Shown one piece after another: positions 50,581 to 61,003 of a DNA stretch of 64,000 nucleotides (position 1 is the stretch's first letter; each line of letters starts with the position of its first letter). The notes under the pieces were generated by a model. The model was not told the origin of the DNA, made no database searches, and saw only the letters and a program-made list of their open reading frames with translations. The DNA lies in contig JBEKAB010000004.1 in assembly GCA_050018415.1 (NCBI GenBank), positions 62,001-126,000 on the forward strand, in the 5' to 3' direction. Source of the stretch: UBA1161 sp002311745. Its GTDB lineage: Bacteria > Planctomycetota > Phycisphaerae > Tepidisphaerales > Tepidisphaeraceae. The translations under genes and the position numbers were made by a program.

Positions 50581-53500
50581 TTATTCGACCTCCACTTCGA
50601 TGAGGTGCTCCTGGCGGTCGTCGTTCATTCGCAGTATTCCGTCCGGCTGATCCACTCCGTCCGCCGCCACGCGTTTAACGATTTTCCCGCCGCCGAAGTT
50701 GCGGAAGGTGATGTGGTAGAAGGTTTCGCGGTAGCGGTAGTGAATCTTAAGTGTTGGCCAATCTGCCGGGAGACACGGGGCAAAGCGCAGTTGATCCACT
50801 TCCAGATGGAGTCCGAGGAACGATTCCGTAATCAGGCGGTACATCCATCCGGCTGAGCCCGTGTACCAGGTCCACCCGCCGCGGCCGGCATGCTGGGGGT
50901 TCAAATAAACGTCAGCGGCGACCACATACGGTTCGACCTTGTATTTCTGGATAGCCGCTTCGCTATCGCCATGACGTATGGGGTTGATGAGCGTGAACAA
51001 TTCCCATGCCCGCGCACCGTCGCCTGCGGCGGCGAATGCCATGACGGCCCAGATGGCGGCGTGCGTGTACTGGCCGCCGTTCTCGCGCACCCCGGGCACG
51101 TAGCCCTTGACGTAGCCGGGATCGAGTGGGGATTTATCAAACGGCGGATCGAACAACTGGATGACGCCGACGTCCCGTTTCACAAGCAAGCGGTCGACTG
51201 CCGCCATGGCGCGGCGCGCGCGGTCGGGGTCCGCCGCCCGCGAGAGCACGGACCAACTCTGGGGGAGGGAGTCGATCCGGCATTCGGGGTTCGATGCAGA
51301 GCCCAGCGGTTCTCCGCTGTCAAAGTAGGCACGGCGGTACCATTCGCCGTCCCACCCATGCTCCTCGATGTTCTGGCGGAGCTTCTGGGCTTCCGACGCG
51401 CACAGGTTGACAACCGTATCATCCTGGCGTCGCTTGGCCAGTTCTGCAAACTGCACGAGCACGTCGTACAGGAAAAAGGCAAGCCACACGCTTTCGCCCT
51501 TGCCGTGCTCGCCGACGAGATTCATGCCGTCGTTCCAGTCGCCGCATCCCATCAGCGGTAGCCCGTGCTCGCCGAAACGCAGGCCATGCTTGATGGCCCG
51601 GACGCAATGATCGTAGAGCGTGGCGGACTCGTCTGACCGGCCGGGCAGGTCGTAGTAGCTGTCCTCCTCCGGCTGCACGAGGCGTCCCTCCAAAAACTGG
51701 ACCTTCTCGTCGAGTACGCCCGTGTCGCCGATCGCCGCGACGTAGCGGCACGTGGCGTAGGGAAGCCAAAGGAAATCGTCCGAGATCCGCGTGCGAATGC
51801 CGCGGCCCAGCGGCGGGTGCCACCAGTGCTGCACGTCCCCCTCGCGGAACTGGCGGGCGGCGCAACGCAGGAGTTGCCCGCGGAGGACCGCCGGTTGCGC
51901 ATGCACCAGCGCCATCACGTCCTGGAGCTGGTCGCGGAAGCCGAAGGCCCCTCCGGATTGGTAGAACCCGCTGCGCCCCCAGACGCGCGAGGCGAGCGCT
52001 TGGTAGAGCAGCCAGCCGTTGGCCAGGAAGTTGACTGACGCATCGGGCGTCTCGACGTGTACCACGCCCAGCGTTCGGTTCCAGAAATTCCAGACGGATT
52101 CCAACGATGCGCGGGCCGGACCCACGCCGCGGAAGCGATTCACCAGGTTGCGGGTGTCGGCCAAGTCACGGCCGGTGCCAAAGGTGAAGGCGATCTCGCG
52201 CTCCTGTCCATCGGCCAGATCGATCGCCACTTGCATGGCAGCGCAAGGATCAATCCCCGCGCCAACGCGGCCGGACAGGCAAGCACGTGATAGGCAGGCC
52301 GGGTCGGCGGGGCTTCCGTTGCGGCCGAGGAATTCGCCACGGTCGCCGGTGACAGTCCGCTTTGATTCGCTCGAATCCAGGAACACGACGCGATTGGCGA
52401 ACTCGCTGTTGTACGTATTGCGCGCCAGCAGCGCCCCGGTTTTCGGATCGACCTCCGTAACCACGTGGGGCGCGTGCGTTTCCCGCCGATCACCCAGGAG
52501 CAATTCAAAGAATCCCGTTACCGAGAGCCGTCGCGTTCTCCCTGAGGCGTTGCGCAACTTGAAGACAACGAATTTCACCGGTGCGTCGGTTGCGACGTAG
52601 AGGCGCATTTCCGTGGAAATGCCGCCCTCGGTGTACTCGAAGATGCTGTAGCCAAAACCGTGGCGGGTGGTGTACGGCATCGGTCCGCGTGCCGGCAGGG
52701 GGGAAGGGGACCAGAACCGCCCGCTGTCTTCGTCCCGGATATAGAAAGCTTCGCCGCTGAAGTCGCCGACGGGGTCGTTGTTCCAGGGAGTGAGCCGGAA
52801 TAAATGTGCGTTTTCGCACCACGTGTAGGCGCCGCCGCTCTCACTCACGACGGTGCCGAACCACGGGTTGGCCAATACGTTCACCCAAGGCGCCGGCGTG
52901 GGGGATTCGGGCGTGGTGATAATGACGTACTCGTGCCCGTCGTGGGTGAAGCCGCCGGTTCCATTGAACGCTGCCAGGTCATGCTCCGGCATCTCCACGC
53001 CGATCGGAATTTCCGCCCGGCGGCCGCGAATGGGTCTGAACCTCGGCACGGGTATTTCCAGACCGGCGCGCCGTTCCATCTGCTCCGCGAGCGTGCCGGC
53101 CGTGTCGCTGACGATCACGCGGGCAACCGTCTGCATGAGCACCTTGTCTTCGTCCGAAATCTGTTCGAGGCGGCGAATAAATATCCCGCCCGGCTTGTCG
53201 AGCAGATTGGCCTCCGACCGCGAGGTAATCACTCCCGTGATCTGATCCTGCAGCAGTTGCCGGTATCCCGACTGATCTTCGTTCCAGATGACCAGGTCAA
53301 CCGCCAATCCATGCACGCGCCAATAGGCATGAGCCTGCACGAGTTGACGAACCAGGTTGATCTGTGTTTGATCTCCGATGCGTAACAACACCACGGGCAA
53401 ATCCCCGGAAATGCCGTAAGCCCAAAGCCCCGACTGCCCGCGCTGGTTCCGCGCAATCACGCTGCTGGACGCTCGCAACAAGGGGTTGGCGTAGAGGATG

Positions 53501-56500
53501 CTGCTGGCGAGTCTTCCGTAGAGTTGCGTGTCGGCTTCGGCCGCGTCGAGCTGTCGCAACACCACCTGGCTATGCGTCCAGGCGAGTTCAAAGACGCGGT
53601 CAGCCAAACGGCGGTCGTGGTATTTTTCCACCAGTCCCAGCGCGCCGTCGTACGTCTCGGCGGCGCCGGTCACGAGGTGCACCCGCACCGTCTCATCCGG
53701 TCCGACCATAACGGTGTTGCGTATGGCCACGATCGGGTCGAGTACGGGCCCTTCGCTGTCGGTCAGCGAGGAACGGTGCATGGCTGCCGGGTCTGCCGGT
53801 GTGCGTCCCCGGCCAACGAATTCGGCGCGGGCCGTTTCGTAAAAAGTGGGGGCGACGGCAGTGCCGTGGACGGTCATCAGGTGCAGCATCCACGGCGGCC
53901 GCTCTCCGGCGGAGCGCGGCCGGCGGGTGCAGAGGATCGCCTGCCGCTGACGAACGAGCTGCGTTTGAACGAACAGATTGCTGAACGCGGGGTGTGTCGC
54001 ATCCGCCGCGGGCGGCGCCAGCACGACCTCGGCGTAGCTCGTTAACTCGATGGTGCGGGGATTTCGGCCACGGTTGGTGATGCTGATGCGGCGCAGCTCG
54101 ATGTCGTCCTCGGGCGAAACGCTGATCTCCAGATGCGTGTCGATTTCCCCGTCGCGGCGCCGGAACTCCGCGCGCCCCTGCGAATAGATCGCCTCGTAGG
54201 AGGTGGGCCGCTTGGCCGTTGGCTGCTGCGCCGCCGACCAAAACTGTCCGGTCTTTACATCGCGGAGGTAGCAGAACGTGCCCCAGCAGTCGCGCGTGGA
54301 ATCTTCCCTCCATCGCGTGACGGCCAGGTCGCGCCAGCGGCTGTAGCCGCCACCCGCTGCCGTGACCGCAACGTGATAGCGACCGTTGGAGAGCAGATGC
54401 ACCTCGGGCACCGCCGTCTGGGGCGTGGTGAAGACGCGGAAGTTCGGCCCCACTTCACTCGATACGCCCGGTGCCTGGGAAACCTCGGCCGGGTGTGGGA
54501 AAATGAATGGCGCTTTGGGGACCCGCTCCTGCAGCAGCAGGTCCGTCGCCCGAAACGAGGGATCAGACTCGAAACGGCGCTGCATGGGCCGCTCGAGCAA
54601 CAAATACGCCAACGAAAGCAACGCCATTCCCTGGTGGTGGGCCATATAGGCCCGCACCGTGGCGCTCTCTTGCCCGCGCGGCAGCCGCGCGGGGGCGTAA
54701 TCCACCGCTTCATAGAAGCCATAGGCATTGAGACGACCTTCCCGTGCCAAACGGCGAAGGTTCGCGCAAGCCGGCTCTGGATCGACCATCAGCGCCATGG
54801 CGCCGGCGTACGGCGCGACAACCAGATCGTCGGCTAACCCCCGCTTGAACCCCAGGCCCGGAACGCCGAAGGCCCGATATTGATAGGTCAGTTGCGCGTC
54901 GATCTTGCTGTACCCGCACTCCGAGATACCCCACGGCACGCCGCGCTCGCGGCCGTACTCCATTTGCCGCCGCACCACGGCGCGATAGCTCTCGTCCAAC
55001 AGGGTGTGCTCATAGGTGGGCATCACCAGCAGCGGCATGAGGTACTCGAACATCGAGCCGCTCCAGGAGAGCAGCGCCATTCCTCCGCCGGCGTTCGTCA
55101 GAGAACGCCCCAGGCTGAACCAGTGTTCCTGGGGGAGCTTCCCCTGCGCGATGGCGACAAAGCTTGCCAGCCGTGCTTCCGAGGCGAGAAGGTCGTAGAA
55201 GCCGCCGTCGAGGCGGCGGTCGGCGATGTTGTATCCGATGCTCAAGAGGTGGCGGTCCTTGTCGTAGAGGAATCCATAGTCGACGCTGGCCAACTCGCGG
55301 CAACGAACCGCCAGTTGCCGCAACTCCGAGACGCGTTTCGCCGCGATTTCGGAGGCCGCAAACACCGCGCTGCGCAGCGTTGCCAATCGGTCATTCACTC
55401 CGGCAACTCCAATCGCCGTGTCGATCGCGGGAAGCAACGTGGATTCCATTCGCGCCACCTCGGTGAGGGTCGGCACTTCGTCCAGTTGCCGCAGCACGTC
55501 GCCCAGGTCGCTGAACTGTGCCGGTTGGGTTTGGCGCGCCATCCCGACCCAGGGGGCCAATTGATTCAGATCTTCTAAGAAGAAATGGCATTGTCGCTCG
55601 ACGGCCTGTTTCCACCACTTCAACTCACCGTCCGCGTCGGGTCCGATCGCCGACGTCAGGTCCGTGACTGCCGCAGCCAGTTGCCGCAAGAGCACTTGGG
55701 AATCCGACAAGGCGCGCGGCGGCGTCCGCATGTCGTCCCGCAATCGCTCCAAGGGGGCGATGAGTTTCGTCTGCGCCGCGGTAGCAGACGCGCGAGCGAT
55801 TTCGAATAACAGGTCGAGCGTTGAACCCAATCCCGCGAAAATCGCGGTGGGGCGGAAGATCTTCTGCACGGCCAGTTCGTCCAGGCCCGCAGCCAAAGTG
55901 AGCAGATGTCCGGCGAGGTTTCCGCTGTCGACGGTCGAAACGTACAGGGGCCGAAGGGGTTCAAGCGTCCGCGTGTCGTACCAGTTGTAGAAATGCCCCC
56001 GGTAGCGCTGGAGCTTGTCCAGGGTGGCCAGCGTCCGCGTGGTTCGCTCGATCACCTCTGCGATGGGGATGAAGCCGAAGTCATATGCCGTCAGGTTCGC
56101 CAGGAGCGACATGCCGATGTTGGTGGGGGACGTTCGGTGCGCCAGCCCTTTCGGCGGATCCTCTTGAAAATTGTCCGGCGGAAGGTGGTGGTCTACAGGT
56201 CCGACGAACGCCTCGAAGAACCGCCATGTCCGCCGCGCCACCGTTCCCAGGAAGGCCAAATCCTCCGCCGATAGACGAGGCTGGCTTGGTTTGGCGATTT
56301 GGCTTAACCAGAATGCGATCGCCGGCGCTGCGAACCAGAGCGCGATGACAGGCGCGGCAACCACCAGCGCATCGGAGCGGAGGAGGCGAAGAGCCACTAA
56401 GCAAATTGCCGCCGTCAACGGCAGCACCCACATGGAAAAGTAGAATCCAAAGAGACTAGCAAATGCGCTGCGCTGCGCATCGCGGGCGGTGCGCCACTCT

Positions 56501-59328
56501 AACAATTTGCGGCCGGTGACCAGCAATCGCACGGCCGTGCGGCCGATCGCCTCAAGACTCACCATCGCGTCGTAAGGCAAACAAGCCAGGGCAAATCCCT
56601 GCTGCAACACCTGCCGGGTGACGGTATCTGCCACCATGCGCGCGTGGTAAATCACCGGGAGGTCCGCCGGTCGACGCTTCAGCTCCGCCGCGCCATTCAG
56701 AACCGCCGGAAGCAGCAAAATCGCGACCACCATCAGCGTGAAATACACCGCGGCGCCCGGCAGAAACCAACCGAGGATCAGCAGCGCGAGCAGCGCCCCC
56801 GGCATCAGGCTCCGACGAACGTTGTCCAGGATTTTCCATCGTGACAGCCCCGAGAGCGGATTGGGCACGCGCCGGGCATTGGCGCCGGGCACGCGCGGCA
56901 GCAGCCACGGCGTGATCTGCCAATCCCCGCGAATCCAACGGTAGCGCCGGCTTACATCCTCGGGGTAAGAGGAAGGGTATTCCTCGAACAGCAGGACATC
57001 GCTCACCAGCCCGGATCGCGCGTGTCCGCCTTCAAGCAGGTCGTGGCTGAGAACGCGGTTTTCAGGCAAACGCCCGCCGATCGCCTGCTGAAAGATGTCT
57101 ACGTCATAAATCCCCTTGCCGATGAATGACCCTTCCTCGAAAACATCCTGGTAAACGTCGGAAACCATCCGAGTGTACGGGTCGATGCCTGGCTCCCCGG
57201 CGAAGAGCCGCGCAAATCGCGTGCGGTTGGCGCTGGGCATGCTGATGCCGACGCGCGGCTGCAGAATGCCGTATCCCTCGGTCACGCGACCGAGCTTCGG
57301 GTCATAGTGGGGGCGGTTCAGCGGGTGAGCGATGGTGCCGACAAGCTGCCAGGCCGAATCACGCGGGAGCTGCGTGTCGCTGTCGAGGGTGATCACGTAT
57401 CGCACGCCTTCCAGGCGCTCGGCCGGGCCGACGATCGTGTCGAAGTGGCCGGCCTTCCCGCGTAACGCATCGTTGAAGTCTTCGAGTTTGCCTCGCTTTC
57501 GCTCCCAACCCATCCAAACGTTCTCTTTGGCGTTCCAACGTCGCCCTCGATGGAACAGGAAGAAGCGGCCGCCCTGGTATTTTGCGTTGAGGGCTTCTAT
57601 GCCATCCCGAGCCCGTTGGAGCAACGCTTCGTCCCCGGCGGCTTTTTCTTCGGCGGCGTCGGGGAAGTCGCTCAGGAGGGCGAAGTAGAGGTTTTCGTCC
57701 CGGTTGGCGAGGAATCGCACTTCCAACGCCTCCACTAAATCGTCGATCTCCCGGCTATCTGTGATGATCGTCGGTACCGCTGCGATCGTGAGGTGTTCCG
57801 GCGGAATGCCGGTTGAAAAATCCATCCGCGGCAGGATTCGAGGCCGCACCAGCAGCATGACTCCCCAATTGATCAGCGCCACAGCCAACTGGCTTACGCA
57901 GACACAGAACAGAATCCCCAAAATCGCCAGGCCCCAATGCCCGAGGCCATGGCGTGCGGCCCACAGCAAGGCCAGTGCCGTCACCAACGCCGTCGTGAGG
58001 ACGATGGACCCGATATAGATTGGCAGCGGGAATCGCCCGCCCAGCCAGCGCAAAGATGTGCCGAGCGTGGCCCGCAGGGCGGCCGCCCGCTCCAGCGTCC
58101 GCCGGCCCTGACCCACCAGAAAATACCCCACGTGAAACTTGCGACTTTCGCTTGGCCCGCCGTCCTCAAGGCCGCGGTCGGCGACGGTGAATTCGCGGGC
58201 CAACTCGACGGCCCGGCGCGCCACCTCGTCTTCCCCGATCGGACTGTGTCTGGCGATCTGCTCGACGGCATGGCGGTAGTAGTCGCGCGTGGCGAAGTCC
58301 ATCGACGGGTACACCCCGGCCGGATCGGTGCGGAGGATATGCTCCACGCCGCTCATCGTCTCCACGAAGTCGCGCCACTCCATGGCGCCCAGGAACCGAA
58401 GGCTCCCGATGCTGTTGCCGATGGAGACCTGATCGGCCGCCTGGCTCTGGCTCGCCTGCTGGAAAATGGTTTCGATCGTCTGTCCCTGCTCAGCGACCCG
58501 GTGTTCCAACCACGTGATCGCGAAGATCAGGGCCGCCCCTTGCCCCTGCATGCGGCTGGCGAACTCGGCGATGAACGCAGTCGAGAGCGGCGGGTTCTCC
58601 TTCACCATGTCCGCCAGGACCAGCACTACCTGGGCCGGCGTCGTGGCCGCGACCTCCAGCATGCGGTCGATCCAGTGACCGGCCCGCTCGCGGTCCCGCC
58701 GCCCCTCGGCCACCCGGGCAACCACGCGCCGCAAATTCTCGAGCAATGCAAGTCGCAGCATGATCGGGATCGCCCACAGCTCGCCGAGCTGCAGGTGGGT
58801 GACGGATTGGTATGAAGCGACAAAGGCGCGGAGGTTCTCGGCGTCGACCCGGCCGTCGACGTGCGAGATCAGTTCCAGCGCAATGGCGTACACGCGCGGG
58901 TAGCCCGCGTACGGGCCGTTCCTCAACTGCGGCAGCTCCCGGCTGTAGCCCTGAGGCAGATGCCTGCGGGCCGTGCGAATTTGGTCCTCGATGAGGTGGT
59001 AGTTGTCGAGAAACCACTCGGCTGCCGGCGTGATGCGCCGGCCTCGCTTCACGGCGTCGCTCACCAGGCCGTACGCATCGCGCAGCAGCGCCTCATTCGC
59101 GGAAAGGCGGGGGAGGAGATGATCGGGACCGCGGCTGCGGCCGACCGTCACCTCGTGCCGACCGGCCAGAGTCTTCGCATGGCGATCCAACTGATCGACG
59201 CTGTAGAGCTCATCGCGGAGGGGCTGCTCGTCCGATTGGGAGGACCACCCCCGATTCCCGTCCAGCGACAGGCGCCACCGTTTGAAGGGGTTCAATCTTC
59301 GCTTGACTCTCGGAAGGTCAAACAGCAA
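50581..59328 (-). CDS. ndvB: Cyclic beta-1,2-glucan synthase (NdvB/ChvB type, GT84-GH94)
   Basis: The 2915-residue inner-membrane enzyme polymerises glucose from UDP-glucose and cyclises it. Membrane helices lie near residues 440-492, 840-880 and 960-1010. The GT84 domain carries the metal motif TLDSDTQLPRD (about 645) and RYRWIRGDWQ (about 796). A glycoamylase-like domain is near 1400-1560 (SGSMFEYLMPLL, GISECGYSKID). GH94 phosphorylase-like modules follow, with GGAFGFRDQLQDV and the catalytic Asp of GDWNDGMN (about 2598). The length matches rhizobial homologues. The start is TTG with GGAG 10 nt upstream. It leads an operon with pgm and the histidine phosphatase. Confidence 0.93.
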   Translation of the reverse strand: MLFDLPRVKRRLNPFKRWRLSLDGNRGWSSQSDEQPLRDELYSVDQLDRHAKTLAGRHEVTVGRSRGPDHLLPRLSANEALLRDAYGLVSDAVKRGRRITPAAEWFLDNYHLIEDQIRTARRHLPQGYSRELPQLRNGPYAGYPRVYAIALELISHVDGRVDAENLRAFVASYQSVTHLQLGELWAIPIMLRLALLENLRRVVARVAEGRRDRERAGHWIDRMLEVAATTPAQVVLVLADMVKENPPLSTAFIAEFASRMQGQGAALIFAITWLEHRVAEQGQTIETIFQQASQSQAADQVSIGNSIGSLRFLGAMEWRDFVETMSGVEHILRTDPAGVYPSMDFATRDYYRHAVEQIARHSPIGEDEVARRAVELAREFTVADRGLEDGGPSESRKFHVGYFLVGQGRRTLERAAALRATLGTSLRWLGGRFPLPIYIGSIVLTTALVTALALLWAARHGLGHWGLAILGILFCVCVSQLAVALINWGVMLLVRPRILPRMDFSTGIPPEHLTIAAVPTIITDSREIDDLVEALEVRFLANRDENLYFALLSDFPDAAEEKAAGDEALLQRARDGIEALNAKYQGGRFFLFHRGRRWNAKENVWMGWERKRGKLEDFNDALRGKAGHFDTIVGPAERLEGVRYVITLDSDTQLPRDSAWQLVGTIAHPLNRPHYDPKLGRVTEGYGILQPRVGISMPSANRTRFARLFAGEPGIDPYTRMVSDVYQDVFEEGSFIGKGIYDVDIFQQAIGGRLPENRVLSHDLLEGGHARSGLVSDVLLFEEYPSSYPEDVSRRYRWIRGDWQITPWLLPRVPGANARRVPNPLSGLSRWKILDNVRRSLMPGALLALLILGWFLPGAAVYFTLMVVAILLLPAVLNGAAELKRRPADLPVIYHARMVADTVTRQVLQQGFALACLPYDAMVSLEAIGRTAVRLLVTGRKLLEWRTARDAQRSAFASLFGFYFSMWVLPLTAAICLVALRLLRSDALVVAAPVIALWFAAPAIAFWLSQIAKPSQPRLSAEDLAFLGTVARRTWRFFEAFVGPVDHHLPPDNFQEDPPKGLAHRTSPTNIGMSLLANLTAYDFGFIPIAEVIERTTRTLATLDKLQRYRGHFYNWYDTRTLEPLRPLYVSTVDSGNLAGHLLTLAAGLDELAVQKIFRPTAIFAGLGSTLDLLFEIARASATAAQTKLIAPLERLRDDMRTPPRALSDSQVLLRQLAAAVTDLTSAIGPDADGELKWWKQAVERQCHFFLEDLNQLAPWVGMARQTQPAQFSDLGDVLRQLDEVPTLTEVARMESTLLPAIDTAIGVAGVNDRLATLRSAVFAASEIAAKRVSELRQLAVRCRELASVDYGFLYDKDRHLLSIGYNIADRRLDGGFYDLLASEARLASFVAIAQGKLPQEHWFSLGRSLTNAGGGMALLSWSGSMFEYLMPLLVMPTYEHTLLDESYRAVVRRQMEYGRERGVPWGISECGYSKIDAQLTYQYRAFGVPGLGFKRGLADDLVVAPYAGAMALMVDPEPACANLRRLAREGRLNAYGFYEAVDYAPARLPRGQESATVRAYMAHHQGMALLSLAYLLLERPMQRRFESDPSFRATDLLLQERVPKAPFIFPHPAEVSQAPGVSSEVGPNFRVFTTPQTAVPEVHLLSNGRYHVAVTAAGGGYSRWRDLAVTRWREDSTRDCWGTFCYLRDVKTGQFWSAAQQPTAKRPTSYEAIYSQGRAEFRRRDGEIDTHLEISVSPEDDIELRRISITNRGRNPRTIELTSYAEVVLAPPAADATHPAFSNLFVQTQLVRQRQAILCTRRPRSAGERPPWMLHLMTVHGTAVAPTFYETARAEFVGRGRTPADPAAMHRSSLTDSEGPVLDPIVAIRNTVMVGPDETVRVHLVTGAAETYDGALGLVEKYHDRRLADRVFELAWTHSQVVLRQLDAAEADTQLYGRLASSILYANPLLRASSSVIARNQRGQSGLWAYGISGDLPVVLLRIGDQTQINLVRQLVQAHAYWRVHGLAVDLVIWNEDQSGYRQLLQDQITGVITSRSEANLLDKPGGIFIRRLEQISDEDKVLMQTVARVIVSDTAGTLAEQMERRAGLEIPVPRFRPIRGRRAEIPIGVEMPEHDLAAFNGTGGFTHDGHEYVIITTPESPTPAPWVNVLANPWFGTVVSESGGAYTWCENAHLFRLTPWNNDPVGDFSGEAFYIRDEDSGRFWSPSPLPARGPMPYTTRHGFGYSIFEYTEGGISTEMRLYVATDAPVKFVVFKLRNASGRTRRLSVTGFFELLLGDRRETHAPHVVTEVDPKTGALLARNTYNSEFANRVVFLDSSESKRTVTGDRGEFLGRNGSPADPACLSRACLSGRVGAGIDPCAAMQVAIDLADGQEREIAFTFGTGRDLADTRNLVNRFRGVGPARASLESVWNFWNRTLGVVHVETPDASVNFLANGWLLYQALASRVWGRSGFYQSGGAFGFRDQLQDVMALVHAQPAVLRGQLLRCAARQFREGDVQHWWHPPLGRGIRTRISDDFLWLPYATCRYVAAIGDTGVLDEKVQFLEGRLVQPEEDSYYDLPGRSDESATLYDHCVRAIKHGLRFGEHGLPLMGCGDWNDGMNLVGEHGKGESVWLAFFLYDVLVQFAELAKRRQDDTVVNLCASEAQKLRQNIEEHGWDGEWYRRAYFDSGEPLGSASNPECRIDSLPQSWSVLSRAADPDRARRAMAAVDRLLVKRDVGVIQLFDPPFDKSPLDPGYVKGYVPGVRENGGQYTHAAIWAVMAFAAAGDGARAWELFTLINPIRHGDSEAAIQKYKVEPYVVAADVYLNPQHAGRGGWTWYTGSAGWMYRLITESFLGLHLEVDQLRFAPCLPADWPTLKIHYRYRETFYHITFRNFGGGKIVKRVAADGVDQPDGILRMNDDRQEHLIEVEVE

Positions 59329-59559
59329 CTCGGGTGTACTCCATTTCGCTCAACTGGGGGCATCTTCGCCTCATTCATTTCCGGGACAAGAACGGCGTTC
59401 CTGCCCGGAAGCGAACCGCGAATGGCTCAGCCACGAAACCGAACCATAGATTACCCGGCCCAGCAACGTATGAGTAGGAAGAATAAGTCTTTGCGCGGAT
59501 GAAACTGCAACCAGTCACCGCCGTGACCTCGCGGGGCGATCCATCGCATTTGCTTGTTG

Positions 59560-59749
59560 CCGCCAGCGTCGCGCCAATCGCATGGCGCAGGCCCGCGTTA
59601 TGGCGGCGGCATATTTCCGGTGAATGGCCCATAAGACTACTGATTTTGTGCGGCGATTCGCCCTTCATGGCCAGTTGTGACCCGAACGCGTGCCGGCAGT
59701 CCAGGCAGCCCCACGGCAGACGTGCTGCGCGATTGCGAAATCGTGGCAA
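59560..59749 (-). pseudogene. Tyrosine recombinase C-terminal remnant, second copy
   Basis: Reading RLPWGCLDCRHAFGSQLAMKGESPHKISSLMGHSPEICRRHN, this repeats the fragment at 47736-48020, but the catalytic Tyr has become Asn. The sequence then runs on into unrelated codons. It lies just downstream (minus direction) of repeat copy 2, whose left edge seems to cut the gene. It is a dead fragment, not a functional integrase. Between it and the ndvB start (59329-59559) nothing else is recognised. Confidence 0.75.
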
Positions 59750-60082
59750 ATCTCTGCGCAGGCGGCGCTTGTCGCGAAAAAATAGGCTTGTGGAAATAAC
59801 GACGTTATGGCCCGGCGCTAGGAACGAACTGAGAATTGGGCGATGTCCCGCGATATTTCGCGTAAGGTCGGGCGTGACGTGGGCTTGGACGCTACTCTCG
59901 CGAGGAAACCTTCACTTCCGTGACGCCAATAGGGGTTCTGGTTTTTGGCTCCAATGGTTTGAAGATTTGCGGGGTTCAAGAGCTCACGGGTTCCAGGGTT
60001 GAAGGGCTTGAGGGCCGCGCATCGGCCCTCTTAAATCGGCTTGACGGGCTGAATTTGGGCTTTGAATGGGCCACGGATGGAA
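59725..60082. repeat. Dispersed non-coding repeat, copy 2 (left part)
   Basis: It matches copy 1 from its left edge through the identical 34-bp block (59786-59819) and the GGGCCG-CGCAT-CGGCCC hairpin (60012-60028) to the segment CTTGACGGGCTGAA (60040 on). There the match to copy 1 stops and the AbiE module begins. Confidence 0.75.
60040..60080. repeat. 41-bp direct repeat, left of the AbiE module
   Basis: CTTGACGGG--GAATTTGGGC...GAATGGG-CACGGATGG recurs at 61852-61893 with about five differences. The two copies flank the whole AbiE module and resemble att-type or target-duplication ends. Confidence 0.7.
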
Positions 60083-60109
60083 ATCAGATGGACCCTTTGA
60101 GTTTTCCCG

Positions 60110-61003
60110 TCATGCTTGCCCTTCTATGGCCGCCGCCATGTCTCGCACGATGCCGAAGGCATCGGTGAGGCTAAACGCATCAAAGTTTCGCCGACGCAAG
60201 ACGGGCCTCAGTTGCGTGTCGAGTTGCGCCCGCAAGGCCGCCAGTCTGTCCGTGCCGATGTTGACAGCGTCGTTTCCTGGCACAGCCAGTTTCTGCCGCA
60301 CCAGCCCAACCAATTCGGCATCGCCTGGGACGAGTCCTTGGTTCGTCACCGCGTAGTGGATGTCATAGAAGTCCCGGATGGCCACTTCGCGGCGGGTCAG
60401 CGCCGCACGGAATTTCTCGGCCATGGCCTCGATCTTCGAGATGCACCGCACGGGCACTGGCGGCACCGCCGGATTGCCGGAGACGGGATCTAATAGGATC
60501 GTCTTCGCTGCTGCCACGATGTGCGGCGTCAGCAGGGGTTCCCGCAGGCTTACCTCGATCTTTATCGTATCCGTCTGGTTGCTCATCGCCGAGGCGTAAC
60601 CGAGGGTTCCGATGTACTGGGTAGAGTTGTTGCGCCCGACCAGCGGCTCTTCCCAGTTGAACGAGGGCAGCAGGTTCACGGCCGCCGCAATCCCCGCCTT
60701 GACCTGCGCTGCCAGCCGGCTGCGCTAGGATCGCGTCGCGTTCACTGCCGTCGGAACAGCGAAATCCAGGTCTTCACTCAAGCGATAGAGGTCAGCGTGA
60801 ACTTTTGCAAAGCAGGTTCCGCCCTTGAAGACTATCGTCTCGGAGAGGCTACCAACCAGGTGCGCCAGTAGCAGCGTGCACTGGTAGTCCTTCTCGATCA
60901 GCCGGGAAGGGAACGCCGTCTGCGCGGCAGTGTACGTCACTGCGGCGCGGAACAGCGCCGCATCCTCGTGCGGCCAGATCATAGGCGGCTCAGTATTGCC
61001 CAT
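60110..61003 (-). pseudogene. abiEii: AbiEii nucleotidyltransferase toxin interrupted by an in-frame amber codon
   Basis: Codons 1-92 contain the toxin's N-terminal half, with FKGGTCFAKVHADLYRLSEDLDFAV (the nucleotidyltransferase GG-x-D/SxDxD motif region). TAG at 60725-60727 interrupts it, and the same frame continues with RSRLAAQVKAGIAA to EKFRAALTRREVAIRDFYDIHYAV and a normal C-terminus. The total of 297 codons is the usual AbiEii length. AbiEii toxins modify tRNA or other targets and cause abortive infection. A single base change restores the gene, so the inactivation is recent or a sequencing error. It overlaps abiEi by 14 bp, the usual arrangement. Confidence 0.88.

Noticed and set aside
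60110..60679. Treating the second half of the toxin as an independent gene starting at a GTG
   Set aside because: It is in the same frame as the first half, lacks a ribosome site, and both halves together give a normal AbiEii length. One interrupted gene is the simpler reading.
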